Positions 1 to 8,312 of a DNA stretch of 64,000 nt are shown here, piece after piece. Below the pieces are notes generated by a model. The model worked only from the letters and a program-made list of their open reading frames with translations. It ran no database searches and was not told the DNA's origin. The position numbers and the translations under genes were made by a program. Every line of letters starts with the position of its first letter. The first letter of the stretch is position 1. This stretch comes from Microvirga lupini. GTDB lineage: Bacteria; Pseudomonadota; Alphaproteobacteria; Rhizobiales; Beijerinckiaceae. Location of the stretch: NCBI RefSeq assembly GCF_014191055.1, contig NZ_JACHWB010000002.1, positions 806,001 through 870,000 of the forward strand, in the 5' to 3' direction.

Positions 1-1
1 C

Positions 2-1525
2 GGCATTCTCCCGGCGATGACCATCAAGCCTTTCCTCGCTAGTGCGGTATGGGCCGTCCTGGGCCCCGATACCCCGCCCTACAGCCTCGCCGTGTGGCAC
101 GGCTTCAACGAGCCCCTGCTCATGAGCGTCATAGCGCTCGCAGGCGGCATCCTCCTGTACTGGCTGTTGCAGCGTTATCTCGCGAAAGGCATCGAAGGCC
201 CTCCCCTAGTGCGTCGCCTTAAGGGCCAGCGCATCTTCGAGCGGGTGCTCGTCACCCTGTCTTGGAAATGGGCACGCTCCCTTGAGCGCTTGTTCGGCAC
301 CCAGCGGCTTCAGCCACAGCTGCGGCTCTTGGTGAGTTTCGCGGTGCTCGCGGCCCTATGGCCGCTTTACCGGCAAGGGCTTGAGGCGGGCTCCCGCTCC
401 AGTACGGCCTTCGACCCCGCCTTCCTCCTGCTTTGGATCGTCGGAGGCCTGTGCGCCATCGGGGCAGCCTACCAGGCTAAGTACCACCGCCTCGCGGCCA
501 TGGTGCTGCTGGGCGGGGCGGGGCTGGTCACCTGCATTACCTTCGTCTGGTTCTCGGCGCCCGACCTTGCCATCACCCAGCTTCTCGTCGAGATCGTCAC
601 GACGGTGCTGATCCTGCTCGGCCTGCGCTGGCTGCCGAAGCGGATCGAGATCGCGGGTGAAGGTCTCTCGTTAGGCCTTCACGCAAGGGGGCGGCGGGCG
701 AGAGACCTGATGCTTGCTCTCGCGGCCGGCACGGGCATGACGCTGATTATCTATGCCATGCTCACGCGACCGCTTCCCGACACCATCTCGCGCTACTTCG
801 TCGAGAACGCCTACGCGGAGGGTGGCGGCCGTAACGTCGTCAACGTCCTCCTGGTCGACTTCCGCGGCTTCGACACCTTCGGCGAGATCGTGGTGCTCGC
901 CGTGGTGGCGATCACGGTCTTTTCGCTGCTGCGCCGCTTCCGTCCGGCGCCGGAGAGTGTGGACGCTCCGGAGCAGCAGCAGGTGCAGGACGCCTATGAC
1001 CAAGCCCGCCCGGACCGGGCCGTGGGCGATACGCTCGCGGATTATCTGACGATCCCGGCGACGATCATGCAGTGGCTCTTCCCCGTGATCATCATGGTTG
1101 CGATCTACCTCTTCCTGCGCGGCCACGACCTGCCGGGCGGAGGCTTTGCGGCCGGCGTCACGATGTCGATTGCCCTCATCCTGCAATACATGGCGGGTGG
1201 AACGCGCTGGATTGAAGCGCGCCTGCGCGTCCGTCCGATCAGCTGGATCGGCCTAGGCCTGCTTTGTGCAGCCTTCACGGGCATGGCCGCTTGGCTCTTC
1301 AGTCACCCATTCCTGACCTCATATTTCCAGTACCTGGATCTGCCCGGGATCGGCAAGGTGCCCGCCGCCACCGCACTGCTGTTCGACCTGGGCGTCTTTG
1401 CGGTCGTCGTCGGCGCAACGGTGCTCATTCTGATCGCCCTGGCGCACCAGTCGGTGCGAAGCTCGCGGACAGGCCGTCCTCCACTTTCCACAGCGGCCCC
1501 CGCCCTCACGAAGGAGCATGTATGA
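2..1525 (+). CDS. mrpA: Mrp Na+/H+ antiporter, fused subunits A and B (5' end outside the window)
   Basis: This is the C-terminal part of the large MrpA/PhaA subunit, which builds the proton-translocating core of the multisubunit monovalent cation/proton antiporter in the inner membrane. The frame is open to the left edge, so the true start lies outside and the first visible ATG (17) is internal. Many hydrophobic segments are visible. The last third holds an MrpB/MnhB domain, recognisable by the GHDLPGGGF motif, so A and B are fused as in rhizobial PhaAB. The stop overlaps the ATG of the next gene by ATGA, implying translational coupling in the A(B)-C-D-E-F-G order. Confidence 0.93.
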   Translation, partial: GILPAMTIKPFLASAVWAVLGPDTPPYSLAVWHGFNEPLLMSVIALAGGILLYWLLQRYLAKGIEGPPLVRRLKGQRIFERVLVTLSWKWARSLERLFGTQRLQPQLRLLVSFAVLAALWPLYRQGLEAGSRSSTAFDPAFLLLWIVGGLCAIGAAYQAKYHRLAAMVLLGGAGLVTCITFVWFSAPDLAITQLLVEIVTTVLILLGLRWLPKRIEIAGEGLSLGLHARGRRARDLMLALAAGTGMTLIIYAMLTRPLPDTISRYFVENAYAEGGGRNVVNVLLVDFRGFDTFGEIVVLAVVAITVFSLLRRFRPAPESVDAPEQQQVQDAYDQARPDRAVGDTLADYLTIPATIMQWLFPVIIMVAIYLFLRGHDLPGGGFAAGVTMSIALILQYMAGGTRWIEARLRVRPISWIGLGLLCAAFTGMAAWLFSHPFLTSYFQYLDLPGIGKVPAATALLFDLGVFAVVVGATVLILIALAHQSVRSSRTGRPPLSTAAPALTKEHV

Positions 1526-1869
1526 CCGAGCTTGTCTTCGCGCTGGCCGTCGGAATCCTGACCGGGTCAGGGGTATGGCTGCTGCTGCGCCCGCGCACCT
1601 TCCAAGTCATTATCGGCCTATCCCTGCTTTCCTATGCCGTGAATCTGTTCATCTTCGGCATGGGCCGACTGCGGGTTGGCGCGCCGCCCGTCCTAGAAAA
1701 CGCAGAGGCTGTCGATCCGTCCCTCTACGCTGATCCGCTGCCGCAGGCGCTGGTGCTCACCGCCATTGTCATCAGCTTCGCCATGACGGCGCTTTTCCTC
1801 GTAGTCCTTTTGGCCTCGCGCGGCCTCACGGGCACCGACCACGTAGATGGCCGGGAGAATCCGCAATGA
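1522..1869 (+). CDS. mrpC: Mrp antiporter subunit C
   Basis: This 115-residue membrane protein is the NuoK-like subunit C of the Mrp antiporter complex. It has three hydrophobic helices and the family pattern of a short N-terminal helix followed by a conserved PLPQALVLTAIVI segment. The start is the ATG at 1522, which overlaps the stop of the preceding subunit (ATGA), and its own stop overlaps the start of subunit D in the same way. Length and gene order match PhaC/MnhC. Confidence 0.94.
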   Translation: MTELVFALAVGILTGSGVWLLLRPRTFQVIIGLSLLSYAVNLFIFGMGRLRVGAPPVLENAEAVDPSLYADPLPQALVLTAIVISFAMTALFLVVLLASRGLTGTDHVDGRENPQ

Positions 1870-3488
1870 TGGGTTTGGCCGGACACCTGATCATCGTCCC
1901 GATCCTGCTGCCGCTCCTCTCCGCGGCCGTGATGCTCCTCCTCGACGAACGCCGCCGCGGTCTCAAGAGCGTAATCGGGATCGGAACGACGGCTGCCTTG
2001 CTCATCGTTTCCATCGTCCTGCTGCGTCAGGCCGATCTGATGAGTACTGGATCCAGCGTCACGACATATCAGCTCGGCAATTGGCCTGCGCCCTTCGGTA
2101 TCGTGCTGGTGCTGGACCGGCTTTCAGCCCTGATGCTGGCGCTGACGAGCGTGCTCGGCATCGCGGCGCTGCTCTATTCACTTGCGCGCTGGCACCGCGC
2201 CGGGCCGCGTTTCCACACGATCTTCCAGCTTCAGCTCATGGGCCTGAACGGCGCTTTTCTGACCGGGGATCTGTTCAACCTCTTCGTGTTCTTCGAGGTG
2301 CTGCTGGCCGCCTCCTACGGCCTTGTCCTGCACGGGGATGGAACCGCGCGGGTCAGAGCGGGGCTTACCTATATCGCAATCAACCTGACGGGCTCCTTTC
2401 TCTTCCTGATCGGCGTCAGCCTGGCCTATGGCATCACCGGCACGCTCAACATGGCCGATCTCGCTCAACGCATCCCGACCCTTGCGTCGGAGGATGCGGC
2501 CCTCGTTGCGGCTGCGGCGGCGATCCTCGGTACGGCCTTCCTGATGAAGGCAGGCGCGTGGCCGCTCAATTTCTGGCTTCCGACCACCTATGCGGCTGCC
2601 TCCGCACCCGCCGCCGCACTGTTCGCCATCATGAGCAAGCTCGGCGTGTACGTCATCCTCCGCCTGTGGACGCTGGTGTTTGGTCCCGGAGCAGGTTTGC
2701 TTGCTGGGTTCGGCGGCGAGTGGCTGCTGTTTACAGGCCTGCTGACCATCGCGTTCGGCACGGTCGGTGTGCTGGCCTCGCAATCCCTGCCGCGGCTGGT
2801 CGGATGCAGCGTGCTCATCTCGTCTGGAACGCTGATCGCAGCCGTCGGCACCGGAGACAGCGCGGTGGTCGGCTCGGCCTTGCTCTATCTGGTCAGCTCC
2901 ACCTTGGGCATCGCTGCCCTCTTCCTGCTCGTCGAATTGCTCGAACGCATGCGCGATCCAGGCGCAGACGTGCTCGCGGTCACTATGGAGGCCTATAGCG
3001 AGAGCAATGACGATGATCCTGGCGAGGAAATCGGCGTTGCCATTCCAGCCACGATCGCGATCCTCGGCGGCAGCTTCATCGCCTGCGCCCTGCTCCTGGC
3101 AGGCCTGCCACCGCTTGCCGGCTTTATTGGCAAGTTCGGCATGATGGCAGCGATGCTGAAGACCGATGGTGCGTCGGTCCAGGCTTCGGCCTGGATTCTG
3201 ATCGGCCTCCTGACGGTATCGGGCCTGGCAACCCTGATCGCCATGACCAGAACAGGCATCAGCTCATTCTGGGCCCGCTTGGACGACAGCGTTCCGCGGG
3301 TGCGAGTCATCGAGATCGCCCCGGTGCTCGGCCTTTTGCTGCTCTGCCTCAGCCTTACTGTCGGCGGCGGTCCTGCGATGCGCTACATGGAGGCGACGAC
3401 GAAGGATCTTCAGACCCCGCAGGGCTACATCACAGGCGTGTTGGGTGTGCCAAAGATAGGGGCTGCCAATGGAGAGACACGCCCATGA
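1866..3488 (+). CDS. mrpD: Mrp antiporter subunit D
   Basis: This 540-residue polytopic protein belongs to the NuoL/M/N family of proton-translocating subunits and is the PhaD/MnhD partner of MrpA. About 13-14 hydrophobic helices are visible. The family signatures around FNLFVFFEV (about residue 137) and the KAGAWPLNFWLP segment (about residue 230) are intact, including the lysine used in proton transfer in this family. It is a little longer than usual because of an acidic loop (SNDDDPGEE) near residue 380. It overlaps both neighbours by ATGA. Confidence 0.95.
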   Translation: MMGLAGHLIIVPILLPLLSAAVMLLLDERRRGLKSVIGIGTTAALLIVSIVLLRQADLMSTGSSVTTYQLGNWPAPFGIVLVLDRLSALMLALTSVLGIAALLYSLARWHRAGPRFHTIFQLQLMGLNGAFLTGDLFNLFVFFEVLLAASYGLVLHGDGTARVRAGLTYIAINLTGSFLFLIGVSLAYGITGTLNMADLAQRIPTLASEDAALVAAAAAILGTAFLMKAGAWPLNFWLPTTYAAASAPAAALFAIMSKLGVYVILRLWTLVFGPGAGLLAGFGGEWLLFTGLLTIAFGTVGVLASQSLPRLVGCSVLISSGTLIAAVGTGDSAVVGSALLYLVSSTLGIAALFLLVELLERMRDPGADVLAVTMEAYSESNDDDPGEEIGVAIPATIAILGGSFIACALLLAGLPPLAGFIGKFGMMAAMLKTDGASVQASAWILIGLLTVSGLATLIAMTRTGISSFWARLDDSVPRVRVIEIAPVLGLLLLCLSLTVGGGPAMRYMEATTKDLQTPQGYITGVLGVPKIGAANGETRP

Positions 3489-3973
3489 ATGGCATCCTCC
3501 CTTACCCGCTGCTCTCACTTGCCCTGCTCGTACTGTGGCTGCTGCTCAACCAGTCCGTCTCAGCCGGTCACGTGATCCTGGGAAGCGTGATCGCCGTCCT
3601 CGCCTCATGGGTGATGGCGGCCCTGCGGCCCGAAAAGCCCCGCATCCGCCGACCGGGGGCAGCACTGCGGCTTACCGGCATGGTGCTGGTCGACATTCTG
3701 CGCTCGAATCTCGCCGTCGGGCGGATCATCGTGCGCTCCAGGGAGCCGGGAGTGAATGCCGGCTTCATGACCATCCCGCTCGACATTCGCAGCCGCCAGG
3801 GGCTCGCGGTGCTGTCCATCATCATCACGTCGACACCCGGCACGATCTGGGTGAGCTACGACGCCGCCAAAGGCACCCTCCTGCTACACGTGCTCGACCT
3901 GATCGACGAGACGGTGTGGATCCGGACGATCAAGGGCCGTTATGAGCGCCTGCTGATGGAGATCTTCGATTGA
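3485..3973 (+). CDS. mrpE: Mrp antiporter subunit E
   Basis: This 162-residue protein matches the MrpE/PhaE family: two N-terminal hydrophobic helices followed by a cytoplasmic domain containing the conserved stretch ITSTPGTIWVSYD. The subunit is required for assembly of the Mrp complex. The ATG overlaps the stop of mrpD, and the mrpF start overlaps its own stop. Confidence 0.93.
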   Translation: MNGILPYPLLSLALLVLWLLLNQSVSAGHVILGSVIAVLASWVMAALRPEKPRIRRPGAALRLTGMVLVDILRSNLAVGRIIVRSREPGVNAGFMTIPLDIRSRQGLAVLSIIITSTPGTIWVSYDAAKGTLLLHVLDLIDETVWIRTIKGRYERLLMEIFD

Positions 3974-4254
3974 GCGCACTTGCCTTCCTTGGATGGGCCA
4001 TTATCGCCGCGCAGGTCATGTTCGGCCTGGCGATGTGCTGTGCCACCTTCCGCCTCGTAATGGGCCCGAGGGCTCAGGATCGGATTCTCGGGCTGGATAC
4101 CCTCTACGTGACCGCGATGCTGATGCTGGTCACATTCGGGATTCGCACCGGCATTACGCTGTATTTCGAGGCAGCGCTGGTCATCGGTCTGCTTGGATTC
4201 GTCTCCACCGTAGCGCTCGCCAAGTTCCTCATGCGTGGGGAGGTGATCGAATGA
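3970..4254 (+). CDS. mrpF: Mrp antiporter subunit F (TTG start)
   Basis: This 94-residue, three-helix membrane protein is of the MrpF/PhaF family. The family signature GPRAQDRILGLDTLYV lies between helices one and two. The start is a TTG overlapping the TGA of mrpE, and the reading ends in an ATGA overlap with mrpG, so the whole operon is translationally chained. Confidence 0.92.
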   Translation: MSALAFLGWAIIAAQVMFGLAMCCATFRLVMGPRAQDRILGLDTLYVTAMLMLVTFGIRTGITLYFEAALVIGLLGFVSTVALAKFLMRGEVIE

Positions 4255-4622
4255 CGGCCCTGGAAGACTTGCCCGCCTGGACGGCATTTTTCGTTAGCCT
4301 CTGCGTGCTGCTTGGGGCAGCCGTCACCCTGATTGGATCGCTCGGGCTGCTTCGGCTCGGCAACTTCTACGCCCGCGTCCATGCGCCAACGCTGGGTGCA
4401 ACTCTCGGCATGGGCAGCATCCTGCTCGGATCCGCATTCTATTTCAGCGTGCTTGAGACGCGACCTGTCGTTCATGAAATCCTGATTGCTGCGTTCGTCA
4501 CGCTGACAACGCCAGTAACTCTGATGCTACTCGCCAGGGCGGCGCTCTATCGAGACCGCACGGAAGGCAGCACGGACGTTCCGGCAGCCGAGATGGCGGA
4601 AGATCTCATCCCTCCAGGCTAG
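4251..4622 (+). CDS. mrpG: Mrp antiporter subunit G
   Basis: This 123-residue, three-helix protein of the MrpG/PhaG family shows the signature GLLRLGNFYARVHAPT (about residues 35-50). It is the last gene of the Mrp operon, and its ATG overlaps the mrpF stop. No clear intrinsic terminator follows; the next gene lies convergent on the other strand 25 bases away. Confidence 0.93.
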   Translation: MTALEDLPAWTAFFVSLCVLLGAAVTLIGSLGLLRLGNFYARVHAPTLGATLGMGSILLGSAFYFSVLETRPVVHEILIAAFVTLTTPVTLMLLARAALYRDRTEGSTDVPAAEMAEDLIPPG

Positions 4623-4647
4623 GAGCCCGCAGGACGGCACGCGTATC

Positions 4648-4890
4648 CTAGTCTACAGGCTTCCGGAGCCGCACACCGGGGCCGGCCTCGTCAGACGGGA
4701 TCAACAGCACCCCACCTCGCTCCAAGGCCGTCACGACCTGAGACGCCGTGCCCATGTGCAGACTGTGCCGCCCATTCTCAAAATCGCGGATGGTGCTGCG
4801 CGAAACGTCCGCCCGTTCAGCGAGCTCCTCCTGGGTCCAATCTAGGAGACCGCGGGCGGCACGGCACTGCTCGGGGGTGAGTGGTAGCAT
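4648..4890 (-). CDS. XRE-family helix-turn-helix regulator, small
   Basis: This is a small DNA-binding protein with a lambda-repressor-like helix-turn-helix covering nearly its whole length: LTPEQCRAARGLLDWTQEEL followed by ADVSRSTIRDFENG. It has no ligand-binding domain. The start chosen gives 80 residues beginning at the domain edge. An upstream in-frame ATG at 4989 would add 33 residues of unconserved appearance, with a good AGGAGG but too far away. It lies convergent to the Mrp operon. Its target cannot be told from the sequence. Confidence 0.75.
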   Translation of the reverse strand: MLPLTPEQCRAARGLLDWTQEELAERADVSRSTIRDFENGRHSLHMGTASQVVTALERGGVLLIPSDEAGPGVRLRKPVD

Positions 4891-5053
4891 TCGGGATGTT
4901 CTGACTCGGACATGAAGTTGCCCATTCTGGTTGATTCTAGGCCGTTCCACGCCGGGCACAAGGGATGGGTTGACGGCCAGGGGCATCATCCGAGAGCTGA
5001 TTCAGTCCTCCTCTCGTGGCCATCGTCAATGGAAGAGCGGCAGGCCTTCGAGT

Positions 5054-5911
5054 TTACCGGATAGGCGGAACGGCGAGGATATCGACGTCGAGGGACTGCA
5101 GAACCTCTTCGGTCACGCTTCCCAGAAGCGCCTTGGTGATGCCTGAGCGGCCGCGCGTCCCGATGATCAGCACATCGGGCTTTACTTGCTTCACCGCCGT
5201 GGCGATCACCTCGAACGGGGCGCCCTCCTCCACCACGCGCACTGGTTGCCCATGGTCGTCAAGCCCATTCGCCTTTAGGAACGCAGCCAACTCGTTGGTG
5301 GCCCGCATGCGCTCTTCGGCCACATACCCGTCGATGACACGCGCGCTGAGTCCGGCGTGGAACATCTGGCCCTTGCCAAGGGCCGTGAAGGCATGAACGA
5401 TCGCCAGCCGATCGCCGCCGGGCAACCCAAGGGCCAGCCCGCTCCTGACGGCGTTCACGGACAGCTCGGACAGGTCGACCGGGGCCAGGGCCGTCCGGTA
5501 GGGCTGCTCCACTTCGCCGTTCACCATCAGAACCGGAAACGGACCTGTGCGGATCACGCGTTCAATGGTCGTTCCAACCAGGATGTCGCGCAGGAGCTGC
5601 TTGCGGTGGGCTCCCATGACCACGAGGTCTGCACTTGCTGACGCCCCAGCGCGCAGGATGCCATCGAAAGGATCGCCCGCAACGGTGAGAGGCCGCACAT
5701 GGAGTCCTTGCAATTCGGCCATAGCACCGATCTGCTCGCCGAGGATCCGTTCAGCCTCTCGCATTTCAAGCGCGACCATATACGGGTGCTGGTCATCATC
5801 AACCACGTGCGCGAGGGTGAGCTCGGCGCCCCTCTCCCGCGCCAGCATGCCGGCCCGCCGCACGGCACGCTGCGAGCGGGTCGAGAAGTCCGTCGCTGCC
5901 AGTATGCGCAT
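5054..5911 (-). CDS. Universal stress protein, tandem UspA domains
   Basis: This 285-residue cytoplasmic protein has two UspA domains (about residues 1-140 and 150-285). The second domain carries the ATP-binding motif GTRGRSGITKALLGS; the equivalent segment in the first (GAHRKQLLRDILVGT) is degenerate, so only one site may bind nucleotide. The start at 5911 is supported by AAGGAG eight bases upstream; an in-frame ATG 13 codons further up has no such site. It sits in a block of stress-type small genes. Usp proteins support survival under stress, but the specific role here is unknown. Confidence 0.9.
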   Translation of the reverse strand: MRILAATDFSTRSQRAVRRAGMLARERGAELTLAHVVDDDQHPYMVALEMREAERILGEQIGAMAELQGLHVRPLTVAGDPFDGILRAGASASADLVVMGAHRKQLLRDILVGTTIERVIRTGPFPVLMVNGEVEQPYRTALAPVDLSELSVNAVRSGLALGLPGGDRLAIVHAFTALGKGQMFHAGLSARVIDGYVAEERMRATNELAAFLKANGLDDHGQPVRVVEEGAPFEVIATAVKQVKPDVLIIGTRGRSGITKALLGSVTEEVLQSLDVDILAVPPIR

Positions 5912-5980
5912 GAGTTCATCTCCTTCGTTTCGAGGCAGAGGTTCGGGCACGTCTGTCGCAGGGTAACGGCAGCGGAACCG

Positions 5981-6133
5981 CTACCCGATCTGCTCGATCA
6001 CGAGTTTCCGGATCTCCTCGCGGGTCAACGGGATGGGTTGCGGTGTCCAGGCCCGCACTGTGGCATTCCTCGGCTCGCTTGGTCGGCGATCGCTTGACTT
6101 TCCGGTGTCCGGGATTTTGTTTTCGGCTTTCAT
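5981..6133 (-). CDS. Conserved-looking 50-residue protein, function unknown
   Basis: This very small, charged protein ends in an amphipathic segment LTREEIRKLVIEQIG. The start at 6133 has a good ribosome-binding site (AAGGAG, seven bases upstream), and codon use resembles the neighbours. It lies between the universal stress protein gene and the Rnk-like genes on the same strand, so it may be co-expressed with them. I do not recognise a family or function. Confidence 0.6.
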   Translation of the reverse strand: MKAENKIPDTGKSSDRRPSEPRNATVRAWTPQPIPLTREEIRKLVIEQIG

Positions 6134-6190
6134 GCTTGTACTCCTTGGCCGCTTCGGAGCGTGTCCCCGCGACATGTTGCGTTTCCAGGT

Positions 6191-6613
6191 TCAGGCGCTG
6201 AGACCGGCCATGCGCTCGGGCTGGAAACACACCCGCTGCACTGTCATCTTGCGCCGTCCGCCCGTTGGGCCCTGCCATTCGATCGATTGTCCCTCGGACA
6301 TGCCGATCAGGGCTGCACCGATCGGCGTCACGACCGAAATCCGCTTGGCATCAGAATCCTCCTCACCCGGATATACCAGGGTGGTACGCCGCACATCGCC
6401 CGTGACCTCGTCCCGGTACTCGACCTCCGAATGCATCGTCACGATGTCCGGTCGGATGGAACCGGGCGCGGCGATCATCGCCCGGTCGAGTTCGTCCGCC
6501 AGCATCTCGGCGACGGTACAGCGCTGACTGTTGACGCCCGCGGTCGCAATCCAGGCCAGCCGGTCGTAATCGACCGTGGAAATGGTGATGGGAGGGAAAT
6601 TCACCTGTTTCAT
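6191..6613 (-). CDS. Rnk/GreA-C-like nucleoside diphosphate kinase regulator (type B copy 1)
   Basis: This 140-residue protein has the Rnk/GreA C-terminal FKBP-like fold. It shows an N-terminal FPPITIS..DYDRL segment, a helical region AEMLADELDRA, and the signature VTPIGAALIGMSEGQSI, which is the GreA-type SPiGxALlGkkvGD loop. It lacks the GreA coiled coil that enters the RNA polymerase channel. Rnk proteins bind RNA polymerase in E. coli, so a transcription role is likely. It follows its type A partner (6679-7236) on the same strand and is closely similar to the gene at 10449-10898. Confidence 0.85.
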   Translation of the reverse strand: MKQVNFPPITISTVDYDRLAWIATAGVNSQRCTVAEMLADELDRAMIAAPGSIRPDIVTMHSEVEYRDEVTGDVRRTTLVYPGEEDSDAKRISVVTPIGAALIGMSEGQSIEWQGPTGGRRKMTVQRVCFQPERMAGLSA

Positions 6614-6678
6614 TATCTTCTCCAACACGTCGCTGCGCTATCACGGAAGGACAGCAGCAGGCATTTCGGTTGCTAGGA

Positions 6679-7236
6679 TCAGGACCGTCCGCAGATGATG
6701 ACCGAAACCGGATCGCTGGCGGGAAAGGTCTCGATCAAGGCCTCGTCGAGCCGCCGGTCGAGATCGTTCCACGAGTTGCCGTCCGCATTATCCGGATGGT
6801 CGGTTGTGACACGGGCCAATTGGACTTCATCCGACAGGAGTCTGAACTGGACGTTCTCCACCACGACCTCGTGCACGGGCCCGTCACGGCTCGTCTGGAA
6901 CGGCATGCGGTCGCCCACGCGCAGGCCGAGCAGAGCAATTCCCAAGGGTGTCAGCACGGACAGTTCCGCACCTGGCCAACGCAGGTCTTCTGGATACACC
7001 AGGATGTGCGCCCGCGGCTTCCCATCACCTTCGATGCGGTACGTGACCTTCGCGTTGGTCGAGACCACATCCTCCGGCAACGCGTCAGGATGACAGAGCG
7101 AGGCCCGTCGGAGCTCCGACATCAGGAACTCGCGATCCGGCCTGCGCCGGTGGGGATCCATGGCCGCGACGGACATGAGGCGGTTGTAATCGTGCGTGGC
7201 GACGGTGACCTGGGGCAGGTCGATGGTTGCGTTCAT
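6679..7236 (-). CDS. Rnk/GreA-C-like protein with C-terminal tail (type A copy 1)
   Basis: This 185-residue protein has the Rnk/GreA C-terminal fold in residues 1-135: LPQVTVATHDYNRL at the N-terminus and LTPLGIALLGLRVGDRM as the signature loop. A tail of about 45 residues is absent from the other copies and ends in DEALIETFPASDPVSV, a motif I recall from short rhizobial proteins. The start has AGGAAG upstream. It pairs with the type B gene downstream and closely resembles the type A gene at 9995-10444. Confidence 0.85.
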   Translation of the reverse strand: MNATIDLPQVTVATHDYNRLMSVAAMDPHRRRPDREFLMSELRRASLCHPDALPEDVVSTNAKVTYRIEGDGKPRAHILVYPEDLRWPGAELSVLTPLGIALLGLRVGDRMPFQTSRDGPVHEVVVENVQFRLLSDEVQLARVTTDHPDNADGNSWNDLDRRLDEALIETFPASDPVSVIICGRS

Positions 7237-7480
7237 AGCATCTTCCTATGCGTTGCCGACCCAGGTGCCGGCGATTGCCAAGGCGAACGGCCGTAATCCT
7301 CGAAGATCGGGCTTGCTGAATTCAGGTTCTGCAAGATGTGTCATGCCCCGAACGGCGGCGCAGCAGGCGCCTGCCCCGCTTCGGGGTTCAGCGGCCTGCG
7401 AGGAGGCGGCCTCCGCGGAGGATGAGGATATGGTGCGAAGTAATCATGACAATACTAACGTAAGCATCAAAAGCCGATGT
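7237..7480. other. Intergenic stretch between Rnk-like gene and pseudouridine synthase
   Basis: No coding sequence is apparent. A short hairpin-like CCCCGCTTCGGGG and GGAGG-rich sequence are present near 7375-7425, possibly a terminator for the rRNA/tRNA-modification gene that ends at 7481, but there is no T-tract. Confidence 0.3.
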
Positions 7481-8293
7481 TCAAGCACTGCGACTGCTGA
7501 CGCGAAGAAGACCCGAACCGACTCGAGCAGGAACGTCGAGCATCGCTTTCTCGGCTGGCGTGAGGTGCCGGACCGCGCCTTGCGGCAGATCGTCCAACCG
7601 CACCCCGCCGACATCGATGCGCACAAGGCGGAGCACCTCAGCCCCGACGGCACCGAGCAAGCGTCTGATTTGCCGATTCCGGCCCTCGTTGAGAACGATC
7701 TCGAGCCAAGCGTTGCGCCTACCGGCACGAAGCACCTTCGCCGATCTTGCGATGAGGTGCTCGCCGTCAAGCACCATGCCGGCTTGAAGCCGCTCCAGCA
7801 TGCCCTCCTCAGGCAGACAGTCGATCTGCACATGGTAGGTCTTTTCGACATTCGATGCCGGATCGAGCACGCGTTGCGCCCAGCGCGTGTCGTTGGTCAG
7901 AAGCAAGAGGCCCTCGCTTGCCTTGTCGAGGCGCCCCACAGGTGCGACGAACGGAAGATCGAGGACTTCCAGGCAGTCGTACACGGTCGCCCGCTCCTGC
8001 GGGTCGTCGCGGGTCGTGACCAAGCCACGCGGCTTATTGAGCATTAGGTAGACCTTGCGCTCCGCCGCGACCGGCTTGCCATCGACGGCGATACGCGCGC
8101 GTGCGGGATCGACACGGGTCGCAACGCTGCGGATTACCCGTCCGTCGACGCGCACGCGCCCTCCCGTGATCAAGACTTCGGCTTGCGTGCGGGAGCAGAA
8201 TCCGAGTTTCGACAGAGCGCGCGGCAGGCTGACCACGGCGCTGTTCTCACGCCGCAGCCCACCCGCGCCCCGTGATCGGGACGGTGGTTTCAT
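7481..8293 (-). CDS. Pseudouridine synthase, RsuA/RluB/RluF family
   Basis: This 270-residue RNA-modifying enzyme isomerises a uridine in ribosomal RNA. An S4 RNA-binding domain lies at about residues 22-68 (RALSKLGFCSRTQAE). The catalytic domain carries the family motif GRLDKASEGLLLLTND with catalytic Asp123. The later motif NEGRNRQIRRLLGAVG is intact. The start at 8293 is favoured because the 30 residues encoded upstream do not resemble the family. Whether it acts like RsuA, RluB, RluE or RluF cannot be decided. Confidence 0.9.
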   Translation of the reverse strand: MKPPSRSRGAGGLRRENSAVVSLPRALSKLGFCSRTQAEVLITGGRVRVDGRVIRSVATRVDPARARIAVDGKPVAAERKVYLMLNKPRGLVTTRDDPQERATVYDCLEVLDLPFVAPVGRLDKASEGLLLLTNDTRWAQRVLDPASNVEKTYHVQIDCLPEEGMLERLQAGMVLDGEHLIARSAKVLRAGRRNAWLEIVLNEGRNRQIRRLLGAVGAEVLRLVRIDVGGVRLDDLPQGAVRHLTPAEKAMLDVPARVGSGLLRVSSRSA

Positions 8294-8312
8294 GATGATC
8301 TTGTTCCGGACG

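Noticed and set aside
5916..6278. Alternative 120-codon minus-strand frame across the 50-residue small gene
   Set aside because: It has no ribosome-binding site and an Arg-rich shadow composition. The frame at 5981-6133 has AAGGAG and better codon use.
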